5,294 nt of DNA from Bacteroidales bacterium (GTDB lineage: Bacteria > Bacteroidota > Bacteroidia > Bacteroidales > UBA932). The notes beneath the pieces were generated by a model. That model was not told the DNA's origin. It saw only the letters and a list, made by a program, of their open reading frames with translations, and did not search any database. The position numbers and the translations under genes were made by a program. This document shows, one piece after another, positions 1 through 5,294 of this stretch. The stretch is from contig JAFYZZ010000086.1 of the NCBI GenBank assembly GCA_017548445.1, forward strand, positions 1 to 5,294, in the 5' to 3' direction. Position 1 is the stretch's first letter; each line of letters starts with the position of its first letter.

Positions 1-264
1 ATAATACTTGAACACCGTGTCAATCTGATCCTTGATCTTCTGAAGGTCACTGTTGATCGTGTTACTCGTTTCTCTCTTCGGCCCGATATAACCGGACTTG
101 ACCAATTCCGACTCTGGATCCCATGCATCAATCGAGGATAATTGGCATCCTGTGGAATAGTCAATGCGTTGGCCGTTAAAGGTGACCCGCATCCGGATTT
201 GATACTTGTCCTTGTCCTTCCCATAGGCGAAGAGACGGAACGAATAATTGCGCTTTATTTTCAT
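1..264 (-). CDS. Tyrosine recombinase/integrase, N-terminal part (runs off left edge)
   Basis: Reading the minus strand from ATG at 264-262 gives an uninterrupted frame of 88 codons to the window edge, so only the N-terminus is present. It begins MKIKRNYSFRLF and contains an arm-type DNA-binding region with the pattern KYQIRMRVTFNGQR (about residues 20-33), then IDYSTGCQLSSIDAWDPE (about 35-52). The G-R...STG...W spacing is typical of the N-terminal arm-binding domain of Bacteroidota phage/ICE-type tyrosine integrases. The core-binding domain and the catalytic R-H-R-Y domain would lie to the left, so activity cannot be judged. The start is supported by an AGGAG 7 nt upstream and a promoter further upstream. 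Its AT-rich composition contrasts with the genes to the right, and it points away from a candidate attachment site, as expected for the integrase of an integrated element. Family assignment rests on motif recognition only. Confidence 0.82.
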   Translation of the reverse strand, partial: MKIKRNYSFRLFAYGKDKDKYQIRMRVTFNGQRIDYSTGCQLSSIDAWDPESELVKSGYIGPKRETSNTINSDLQKIKDQIDTVFKYY

Positions 265-268
265 CTTT

Positions 269-312
269 GAACTCCTCTCGAACTCCAAAAATATCCCAAT
301 AATATCCCAATT
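269..312. repeat. Four 11-bp phased units upstream of the integrase
   Basis: GAACTCC occurs at 269-275 and 280-286, and AATATCCCAAT is exactly duplicated in tandem at 290-300 and 301-311. Written in 11-base rows from 269, the four units are GAACTCCTCTC, GAACTCCAAAA, ATATCCCAATA and ATATCCCAATT, sharing an A and a pyrimidine-CC block in the same column. A period of one helical turn could mean repeated protein-binding sites on one DNA face (integrase arm sites, excisionase or a repressor). The role is inferred; the exact repeats are directly visible. Confidence 0.5.
271..275 (-). promoter_or_regulatory. Shine-Dalgarno site of the integrase gene
   Basis: On the minus strand AGGAG lies 7 nt before ATG 264-262. 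Strong Shine-Dalgarno sites are not the rule in Bacteroidota, so this is informative for the start choice and fits a gene carried by a mobile element. It lies inside the 11-bp phased repeats at 269-312, so anything bound there could also affect translation signals. Confidence 0.6.
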
Positions 313-319
313 TCACTCA

Positions 320-339
320 TAGCCGAGCAACTTCGGCTA
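320..339. repeat. Inverted repeat in the integrase leader
   Basis: TAGCCGA (320-326) and TCGGCTA (333-339) form a perfect 7-bp stem around the 6-base loop GCAACT. It sits immediately downstream (minus-strand sense) of the predicted integrase -7 box, around the expected transcription start. It could be an operator palindrome or a hairpin at the 5' end of the mRNA. No T-tract follows on either strand, so it is not a convincing terminator. Confidence 0.5.
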
Positions 340-371
340 CAAAAATACGCAATAGAAATCATTATATCAAG
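340..371 (-). promoter_or_regulatory. Bacteroidota-type promoter of the integrase gene
   Basis: On the minus strand TATTTTTG (347-340) matches the Bacteroidota -7 consensus TAnnTTTG perfectly. CTTG (371-368) is three of four bases of the -33 TTTG box, with a 20-nt gap between them. Transcription would start near 333-335, giving a leader of about 70 nt that contains the hairpin at 320-339 and the phased repeats at 269-312. The match is by eye and has no experimental support. Confidence 0.5.
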
Positions 372-420
372 GGTGTGTGAAGAGGGTTGCAGACTTGGTT
401 CGGTTCCGACTATCTCCACG
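372..420 (+). other. Candidate attachment site with weak tRNA 3'-end resemblance
   Basis: The segment ending ...GGTTCGGTTCC-GACTATCTCCACG resembles a T-arm plus 3' acceptor strand: TTCGGTT as the loop (about 401-407), partial stem pairing (two G-C, one T-A, one G-T pair), then seven bases TATCTCC and a discriminator-like A. Against this, the invariant A58 is G, the outermost stem pair is C-C, there is no CCA, and no 5' half with GGAGATA is found upstream. It could be the 3' remnant left when an element integrated into a tRNA gene, which fits the diverging integrase, the composition change and the terminator-like hairpin that follows. The att interpretation is inference. Confidence 0.3.
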
Positions 421-470
421 CACACGCCACCGCAAATCGCGGTGGCGTTTTGCGTGGAGATACCTTTTTA
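411..470 (+). terminator. Long hairpin with T-tract, probable rho-independent terminator
   Basis: TATCTCCACGCA (411-422) pairs with TGCGTGGAGATA (451-462). Inside it ACGCCACCGC (424-433) pairs with GCGGTGGCGT (439-448) around the loop AAATC. That gives 22 base pairs, interrupted only by C423 opposite T449-T450. The inner GC-rich stem is followed directly by TTTT (448-451) and the whole stem by CCTTTTTA (463-470), so termination of plus-strand transcripts coming from the left is likely. The minus-strand side has no T-tract. Because the outer left arm includes the tRNA-like TATCTCCA, it may be the old terminator of a disrupted RNA gene. Confidence 0.55.
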
Positions 471-660
471 CCCCCGCCGCTTCGCGGCTGCCCCCAGGGG
501 CAAGCGACCTTCGTTCCACTCCGGTCGGTGCCTTTCGGTCGTCGCATCGCTCCTCCCTCCGGCACGCGCCTGACGGCGCCTCGCTTCGCTCGGAATCCGT
601 CATCATCCCCAAGACCTCCTGCGTTGCTACGCTCGGAAACTGTTCAAAGTAGAGTTTTAC
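471..660. other. GC-rich intergenic spacer with short inverted and direct repeats
   Basis: No credible gene is seen. Short open frames exist on both strands, but none has a family motif or plausible start. The sequence holds small palindromes: GCCGC-TTC-GCGGC (476-488), GCCCC-CA-GGGGC (490-501) and GCGCC-TGAC-GGCGC (566-579). The 9-mer CGCTCGGAA is repeated at 587-595 and 630-638. The minus-strand translation of this part is rich in Arg, Glu, Ser and Gly, which is typical of spurious frames through repetitive GC-rich spacer. It may be an interspersed repeat family of this genome; that cannot be told from one copy. Confidence 0.45.
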
Positions 661-666
661 TAATAG

Positions 667-701
667 TTTGAAGAGATTAAAGGGAAAAACTGCTATCTTT
701 A
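667..701 (+). promoter_or_regulatory. Possible promoter for the chrA operon
   Basis: TATCTTTA (694-701) matches seven of eight positions of the Bacteroidota -7 box TAnnTTTG, and TTTG (667-670) lies 23 nt upstream, a little longer than the usual spacing. It is downstream of the 411-470 terminator, so the operon probably has its own promoter here. Transcription would begin near 706-708, which favours the ATG at 725 over the one at 701. Confidence 0.35.
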
Positions 702-724
702 TGGAGGATATTTTCCCAAAAGAA

Positions 725-1279
725 ATGACGCAACAGGCATCACTCTGGAAACTATTCTGCGTTTTCGCCAAGATGGGGGCATTTACCATCGGAGGCGGCT
801 ACGCGATGCTTCCCCTGATCGAAGCGGAGATGACGCGCCGCGGGTGGATCTCCGAAGACGACATCCGCGACATCGTCGTGCTCGCGCAGAGCGCCCCGGG
901 CATCCTCGCCGTCAATATGGCCATCTACACCGGCCACAAGATCAAGGGCCTGAAAGGCAGCATCGTATCGGCCATCGGGGCCGTGCTCCCCTCGCTGCTG
1001 ATCATCCTGCTCATCGCGATGTTCTTCACCGAATTCAAGGACAACGACATCGTGCGCCGCATCTTCCAGGGCGTCCGCCCGGCCGCCGTGGCGCTCATCC
1101 TCGTGCCCGCCGTGCGGATGGCGCGCAGCGGCTGCAAGTCGTGGTGGACCTGGGCCATCGCCGTCGCATCCCTGCTAGGCGTCGCCTTCCTGAAGGTCTC
1201 GCCCATCTGGATCATCCTCGTGACCATCACGGTGTCCGTGTGCATTTCGCTCATCCGGCAGAAAAAAGAGAAGCTATGA
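725..1279 (+). CDS. chrA: ChrA-family (CHR) transporter, first half-length subunit
   Basis: A 184-residue integral inner-membrane protein of the CHR (chromate ion transporter) family, short-chain type with a single CHR domain. Visible signatures are GAFTIGGGYAMLPLIEAE (18-35), GWIS (40-43), QSAPGILAVNMAIYTGHKIKG (55-75, the conserved P-G, N and Y-x-G) and GVRPAAVALI (116-125). Hydrophobic stretches lie at about 78-101, 117-130 and 143-177. Family members export chromate or related oxyanions by proton- or sulfate-coupled transport; the substrate here is unknown. Half-size proteins of this family usually occur as adjacent pairs that act together, and the next gene is the partner, overlapping by 4 bp (ATGA). 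I chose ATG 725 because it has the A-rich AAAAGAA upstream usual in this phylum and lies after the predicted promoter. ATG 701 (8 residues longer) and TTG 668 are in-frame alternatives. Confidence 0.85.
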   Translation: MTQQASLWKLFCVFAKMGAFTIGGGYAMLPLIEAEMTRRGWISEDDIRDIVVLAQSAPGILAVNMAIYTGHKIKGLKGSIVSAIGAVLPSLLIILLIAMFFTEFKDNDIVRRIFQGVRPAAVALILVPAVRMARSGCKSWWTWAIAVASLLGVAFLKVSPIWIILVTITVSVCISLIRQKKEKL

Positions 1280-1872
1280 TCGGACTGCTGGGACAACTTT
1301 TCATCACATTCTTCTTCATCGGCCTGTTCAACTTCGGCGGGGGCGGGGCTATGCTCTCCCTCATCCAGGGGCAGGTGGTCACCGCTCACGGATGGATCAG
1401 CCAGGAGATGTTCACCGACATCGTGGCCATATCGCAGTCCACGCCGGGCCCCATCGGCATCAACTGCGCCACCTATGTCGGATACGGAGTGATGCAGGAG
1501 GCGGGCTTCGGCCCTTGGGCCGGAGTGCTCGGGTCTTCCCTCGCGACTTTCTCCGTGGTACTCCCCTCCTTCCTTGTCTTCTTCCTGATCATCAAGGTAT
1601 TCAACAAGTTCCACGAGAGCCGGACTTTCGAGGATGCGATGCGCGCCTTGCGTCCCGCCGTGGCGGGACTGATCGGCGCCGCGGCGCTGGTGCTCATCTT
1701 CCGGACGGGCTGGACGGGCCTGCAGCCGCAGGTGTCGCTGCTGACGGAGAACTTCCCGGACTGGAAAGCCTGGCTGCTCTTCGCCGCCGCCTTCGCCCTC
1801 GGAATCAGCAAGAAGGCGGGCCCCATCGCCATCATTTTGGGTGCCGGGGTGATAGGTTTGTTGATTTATTGA
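1276..1872 (+). CDS. chrA: ChrA-family (CHR) transporter, second half-length subunit
   Basis: A 198-residue inner-membrane protein of the same single-domain CHR family. Its ATG overlaps the TGA of the preceding gene (ATGA at 1276-1279), so the two are translationally coupled. The frame stays open further upstream, but the overlap start and alignment with the first subunit fix the N-terminus as MIGLLGQLF. Signatures are GLFNFGGGGAMLSLIQ (16-31), GWIS (39-42), QSTPGPIGINCATYVGYG (54-71) and ALRPAVAGLIGAAALVLIF (roughly 127-145). It closely parallels the first subunit (FxxGGGxAML, GWIS, QSxPG, N-x-A-x-Y-x-G, RPAxxxLI) but keeps the canonical PGP where the first has PGI. This fits an old duplication with specialised halves forming a heteromeric transporter, as known for paired short CHR proteins. 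Chromate as the real substrate is not shown. Confidence 0.87.
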   Translation: MIGLLGQLFITFFFIGLFNFGGGGAMLSLIQGQVVTAHGWISQEMFTDIVAISQSTPGPIGINCATYVGYGVMQEAGFGPWAGVLGSSLATFSVVLPSFLVFFLIIKVFNKFHESRTFEDAMRALRPAVAGLIGAAALVLIFRTGWTGLQPQVSLLTENFPDWKAWLLFAAAFALGISKKAGPIAIILGAGVIGLLIY

Positions 1873-1873
1873 T

Positions 1874-1881
1874 TATCTTTA
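1874..1881 (+). promoter_or_regulatory. Possible -7 box directly before the GH20 gene
   Basis: TATCTTTA, identical to the 8-mer before the chrA operon at 694-701, lies 5 nt before the GH20 ATG and fills most of the 14-bp gap after the second chrA gene. If used, transcription would start at or next to the start codon (leaderless or nearly so). The nearest TTTG (1857-1860) is only 13 nt upstream, too close for a canonical -33 box, so this remains weak. Confidence 0.25.
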
Positions 1882-1886
1882 GCAGT

Positions 1887-3524
1887 ATGAAACGTCTGCT
1901 GATCCCTTTGCTGATCTGCCTGTCGGGCTTGTGCGCGCGCGCAGGCGTGCTGGACGACATCGTCCCCAGGCCAGCGGAAGCCGAACTGCTGAAAGGCACG
2001 CTCCGGCTTCCGGGCATCGCCTTCAAGTGCGACCCTGCCTTCGACGCCACCACCGTGAAAGCGGTGAGTGGCTTCGCCGCGCGGCTCGGATACGCCTGCG
2101 GCAAGACCTCTCCCGTATCCACGCCACTGGGTCTGCGCGAAGCGCTCGGTGCCGGCAAGGTGAAGGGCATCGTCTTCCTGCGGGATGCCGCCATCGAACC
2201 GGAGGCCTATTCCATCCTCATCTCCGGCGGGAACGCCGTCGTGCGCGCCAGCGGCCTCAACGGCGTCCTATACGCCCTGGAGACCATCCGCCAGATGCTC
2301 CCCGTCTCCATCTACGGCGACCGGCAGGCCTTGAAGGACAAGTGGGTGCTGCCCTGCTGCCGCATCGAAGACCGCCCGCGCTTCGCCTGGCGCGGGATGC
2401 ACCTGGATTCCTCCCGTCATTTCTGGAGCGTCGACGAGGTGAAACGCTACCTGGACGTGATGGCGATGTACAAGCTGAACCGTTTCCACTGGCACCTTAC
2501 CGACGACCAGGGCTGGCGCATCGAGATCAAGGCCTATCCGCTCCTGAGCCAGATCGCCTGCTGGCGCGAGGGCACGATGATCGGCCGCGACTTCTCCTCC
2601 AACGACCATATCCGCTACGGCGGTTTCTATACGCAGGACGAGATCCGCGAGGTGGTGGCGTACGCCGCCGCGCGGGGCATCACCGTCGTGCCCGAGGTGG
2701 ACCTCCCCGGCCATATGCTGGCGGCCCTGTCGGCTTATCCCCAGCTGGGCTGCACAGGCGGTCCCTACGCCGCCTGGACCATCTGGGGCGTGTCCGACCA
2801 GGTCCTGTGCGCAGGCAAGGAGAGCACATTCGAGTTCCTCGAGAAGGTGCTCGCCGAGGTGGCGGAACTCTTCCCGGGCGAATACATCCATATCGGCGGG
2901 GACGAATGCCCCAAGGACGAGTGGAAGAAATGCCCCGACTGCCAGGCGCGCATCCGCGAGCTGGGGCTCCGGGACGACGACCGCTTCACCGCGGAGCAAT
3001 ACCTCCAGAACTACGTGATGGCGCGCGTCCAGGCCTACCTGGCCACCCTGGGCAAGAAGGTCGTCGGCTGGGACGAGATCCTCGAAGGCGAGCCCGCCCC
3101 GGGCGCGACCATTATGTCCTGGCGGGGCGCCGCAGGCGGCCAGGAAGCCGCCGCGCGGGGTTTCGACGCCGTGATGACGCCCAACTCGCACTGCTACTTC
3201 GATTATTACCAGGCCGAAGGCGGCGAAGGGGAGCCGCTGGGCATCGGCGGCTTCGTGCCCGTGGAGAAGGTCTATTCACTGGATCCGCTGGAAGGAATCG
3301 CCCCGGAACACGCACACCACATCCTCGGCGTCCAAGCCAACCTCTGGACGGAGTACATCTCCACGCCGGAGCACCTGGAGTATATGCTGCTGCCGCGCCT
3401 GCTCGCCCTGTCGGAAGTACAGTGGTGCCAGCCGGAGCAGCGCGACCTGAACCGCTTCCTGCGCGTACTGCAGGAACACGAATACCCCGTCCTGGACCAG
3501 GCCGGATACAATTACCGTCACTAA
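1887..3524 (+). CDS. Beta-N-acetylhexosaminidase, glycoside hydrolase family 20, secreted
   Basis: A 545-residue exported enzyme that removes terminal beta-linked GlcNAc/GalNAc from glycans, as GH20 enzymes do by substrate-assisted catalysis. A type I signal peptide (MKRLLIPLLICLSGLCARA, cleavage near 19/20) is followed by a GH20b-like N-domain (about 25-155) with the VPRP-type opening, then the catalytic barrel (about 160-500). Key residues are RGMHLDSSRHF (169-179, with substrate-binding R177), HWHLTDDQGWRIEIK (201-215), PEVDLPGH (269-276), the catalytic pair D339-E340 in HIGGDE, SWRG (411-414), Y437 in the CYFDYYQ loop, and W487-x-E489. All expected catalytic residues are present and the length suits a single-module bacterial enzyme. 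A CPDC pair after the active site may form a disulfide. No lipobox is evident (SGLC does not fit), so it is probably periplasmic. The frame extends upstream of 1887, but that part overlaps chrA; the signal peptide fixes the start. Host mucin or peptidoglycan/chitin fragments are possible substrates. Confidence 0.93.
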   Translation: MKRLLIPLLICLSGLCARAGVLDDIVPRPAEAELLKGTLRLPGIAFKCDPAFDATTVKAVSGFAARLGYACGKTSPVSTPLGLREALGAGKVKGIVFLRDAAIEPEAYSILISGGNAVVRASGLNGVLYALETIRQMLPVSIYGDRQALKDKWVLPCCRIEDRPRFAWRGMHLDSSRHFWSVDEVKRYLDVMAMYKLNRFHWHLTDDQGWRIEIKAYPLLSQIACWREGTMIGRDFSSNDHIRYGGFYTQDEIREVVAYAAARGITVVPEVDLPGHMLAALSAYPQLGCTGGPYAAWTIWGVSDQVLCAGKESTFEFLEKVLAEVAELFPGEYIHIGGDECPKDEWKKCPDCQARIRELGLRDDDRFTAEQYLQNYVMARVQAYLATLGKKVVGWDEILEGEPAPGATIMSWRGAAGGQEAAARGFDAVMTPNSHCYFDYYQAEGGEGEPLGIGGFVPVEKVYSLDPLEGIAPEHAHHILGVQANLWTEYISTPEHLEYMLLPRLLALSEVQWCQPEQRDLNRFLRVLQEHEYPVLDQAGYNYRH

Positions 3525-3538
3525 ACCGTTATTCAGAT

Positions 3539-5294
3539 ATGAAGAGAATCCTTGTCGCCATCATCACCCTGGCCGCATCCCTGCCGCTTCTGGCCGCCCC
3601 CGCGGCCGACGAAGCGCGCCTGCTCCGCTTCCCTTCCGTGGGAGGCGGTAAAATCGTGTTCTGCTATGCCGGCAACCTCTACAGCGTCGGCATCGATGGC
3701 GGCCGCGCCGTAAAACTAACCTCCGACGTCGGCTACGAATGCTTCCCGAAAATCTCGCCGGACGGCAAGACCGTAGCTTTCACCGCCCAGTACGACGGCA
3801 ACACCGAGGTGTATACCATCCCCATCACGGGCGGAGAGCCCAGGCGGCTTACCTACAGCGCCCTCGTGGAAAGGGACAAGGTGGGCGAGCGGATGGGACC
3901 CAACAACATCGTGATGGGCTGGACGCCCGACGGCAAGCAGATCGTCTACCGCAGCAAGCAGTGGTGCTTCAGCGGCCTGCGCGGCCAGCTCTGCAAGGTA
4001 GACGCCCAGGGAGGCCTGCCGGAACTCATCCCCACCACCGAAGGCGGCTTCTGCTCCTATTCGCCGGACGGCAAGAAGCTCGCGATGAACCGGATGTTCC
4101 GCGAGTTCCGCACCTGGAAGTACTACCGGGGCGGCCAGGCCGACGACATCTGGATCAACACCGTGGGCACCACCAAGCTCGAGAAGATCACGGACAACGA
4201 CGCCCAAGACATCTTCCCGATGTGGATCGGCGACGAGATCTATTACCTGTCCGACCGCGACCGGACGATGAACCTGTTCGTGTACGACACCCGCTCGAAG
4301 CAGAGCCGCAAGGTAACGGCTTTCACTGAATACGACTGCAAGTTCCCCGCCCATTCCGCCGACGGCTACGTGGTGTTCGAGAACGGCGGCTACATCTACA
4401 AGTATGACGTCAGGAAGGGCGCCGCGGAGAAGGTGAACATCCAGCTCGCCGACGACGACGTGTGGAGCCGTACCGAGTACCGCACCGGCAACAACCTGTC
4501 CATCAGCGGATACAGCCTTTCGCCCGACGGCAAGCGCGTGCTGATGGTGGCCCGCGGAGACATCTTCTCCCTGCCTGCGGAAAAAGGCCCCGTGGTGAAC
4601 ATTTCCCGTTCGCCCGGCGCGCACGAGCGCGAGGCCGAGTGGAGCCCGGACGGTTCCCGCATCGCCTGGATCTCGGACGCCTCCGGCGAATACCAGATCT
4701 ACACCGCCCCCGCCGACAGGATGACGGAGGCCTCCTGCCTGACCGATTTCAAGGAGGGTTATCCCTCCAACCTGCAGTGGAGCCCGGACGGCAAGAAACT
4801 CTATTTCTCCACGCTTCACTGGGACTTGTGCGAACTGGACGTGGCCAGCAAGGCCGTCAGCCGCATCGTCGTGGGTGAGAATGCCGCCATCCGCTCCTTC
4901 GTGCTCTCGCCGGATGGCGCCTGGGCGGCCTACACCACCTCGATGCCCAATTTCCTGAGCGCGGTCTATCTGTTCGATATAAAGGCCCGCAAGAGCTACC
5001 AGGTGACCGACCGCTGGTACGACGCTTCCTCGCCGCTGTTCTCGCGTGACGGGAAGTATTTGTTCTTCACTTCGTCGCGCGAGTTCCGCTCGCAGTACTC
5101 CGACGTGGAGTGGAACGCCTCCTACAACGTGTCCGACTATGTGTTCGTGCTGCCGCTGACGAAGGATACGCCGAACCCGATGGTGCTCAGCAACGACGAG
5201 TATGACGGAAAGGGCAACGGCGCTCCTGCAGGCAGCAGGCCCGCAGGCCCGGCCGGCCCTCGATGTCCCCGTATGTCAGCCGCCGGGAACAGAA
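3539..5294 (+). CDS. Tricorn-like S41 protease, N-terminal propeller part (runs off right edge)
   Basis: 585 codons are visible from ATG 3539, 14 bp after the GH20 stop, with no stop before the edge. A signal peptide (MKRILVAIITLAASLPLLAA, cleavage near 20-22) precedes a long series of PD40/WD40-like blades marked by (S/T)xDG motifs at residues 73, 129, 175, 328, 369, 415, 457 and 502. The last five are spaced 41-46 residues apart, as in a regular beta-propeller. Motifs such as DIFPMWIGDEIYYLSDRD and the KDTPNP near the end match Bacteroidota tricorn protease homologues, which are usually above 1,000 residues: two propellers, then a C1 domain, a PDZ domain and a C2 domain with the catalytic serine. 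The catalytic parts lie beyond the window, so activity is not shown. A TolB-like or other propeller protein is the main alternative. The last 30 residues are Gly/Pro/Ala-rich, a likely linker. Role by family: peptide trimming in the periplasm. Confidence 0.85.
   Translation, partial: MKRILVAIITLAASLPLLAAPAADEARLLRFPSVGGGKIVFCYAGNLYSVGIDGGRAVKLTSDVGYECFPKISPDGKTVAFTAQYDGNTEVYTIPITGGEPRRLTYSALVERDKVGERMGPNNIVMGWTPDGKQIVYRSKQWCFSGLRGQLCKVDAQGGLPELIPTTEGGFCSYSPDGKKLAMNRMFREFRTWKYYRGGQADDIWINTVGTTKLEKITDNDAQDIFPMWIGDEIYYLSDRDRTMNLFVYDTRSKQSRKVTAFTEYDCKFPAHSADGYVVFENGGYIYKYDVRKGAAEKVNIQLADDDVWSRTEYRTGNNLSISGYSLSPDGKRVLMVARGDIFSLPAEKGPVVNISRSPGAHEREAEWSPDGSRIAWISDASGEYQIYTAPADRMTEASCLTDFKEGYPSNLQWSPDGKKLYFSTLHWDLCELDVASKAVSRIVVGENAAIRSFVLSPDGAWAAYTTSMPNFLSAVYLFDIKARKSYQVTDRWYDASSPLFSRDGKYLFFTSSREFRSQYSDVEWNASYNVSDYVFVLPLTKDTPNPMVLSNDEYDGKGNGAPAGSRPAGPAGPRCPRMSAAGNR

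Noticed and set aside
373..671. Three short overlapping plus-strand frames (66-94 codons)
   Set aside because: They overlap each other in different frames, run through palindromes, and lack a family motif or signal; no reason to prefer any of them as a gene.
668..724. Earlier chrA starts at TTG 668 or ATG 701
   Set aside because: Added residues are not part of the usual CHR N-terminus and overlap the predicted promoter; 701 remains possible and is mentioned in the chrA entry.
367..789. 140-codon open frame on the minus strand
   Set aside because: It crosses the hairpin, the repeat-rich spacer and the start of chrA, has biased Arg/Ser/Glu composition and no recognisable domain; best seen as a spurious frame through GC-rich DNA.
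1392..1886. Upstream extension of the GH20 frame
   Set aside because: It overlaps the second chrA gene in another frame and would bury the signal peptide; the true start is ATG 1887.
2268..3191. 307-codon open frame on the minus strand
   Set aside because: It is the antisense shadow of the GH20 gene, whose catalytic motifs are intact on the plus strand; long antisense frames are common in GC-rich coding DNA.
3716..4819. 367-codon open frame on the minus strand
   Set aside because: It is the antisense shadow of the tricorn-like gene, with Val/Gly/Ala/His-rich composition and no domain, opposite clear propeller motifs.
1..5294. CRISPR array, rRNA or complete tRNA gene
   Set aside because: No regularly spaced repeats with unique spacers, no rRNA signature and no complete cloverleaf were seen; only a doubtful tRNA 3'-end-like stretch at 372-420.

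Overview
The window looks like chromosome of a moderately GC-rich member of the Bacteroidota, probably Bacteroidales (gut or rumen type). The evidence is a Bacteroides-style tyrosine integrase with an arm-binding N-terminus, TAnnTTTG-like promoter boxes, a two-gene chromate-transporter module, a secreted GH20 hexosaminidase and a tricorn-type periplasmic protease. The genus cannot be fixed from the sequence; an Alistipes-like or related lineage would fit the GC content.

Layout. Positions 1-264 (minus strand) hold the first 88 codons of a tyrosine recombinase that runs off the left edge. This part is clearly AT-richer than the rest (24 of the first 60 bases are G or C, against 46 of 60 at 1081-1140). 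Positions 265-371 are its regulatory region: a Shine-Dalgarno sequence, 11-bp phased repeats, a small hairpin and a good Bacteroidota promoter. Positions 372-470 hold a stretch that faintly resembles a tRNA 3' end, followed by a 22-bp-stem hairpin with a T-tract. The simplest reading is that this is the end (att site) of an integrated element lying to the left, with the original chromosome resuming on the right. Positions 471-660 are GC-rich and full of short inverted repeats, with no convincing gene.

From 725 to the right edge four genes lie tightly packed on the plus strand: two half-length ChrA-family transporters overlapping by 4 bp, then after 14 bp a complete GH20 beta-N-acetylhexosaminidase, then after another 14 bp the N-terminal 585 residues of a tricorn-like S41 protease. 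The spacing suggests co-transcription, possibly with a second promoter in front of the GH20 gene. The hexosaminidase and the protease are both exported and would act on glycans/glycoproteins and on peptides in the envelope. The ChrA pair is an inner-membrane anion transporter with no obvious substrate link to them.

No clearly new biological system is visible. The most useful points for a second look are the element boundary, the phased repeats in front of the integrase, and the structured GC-rich spacer.
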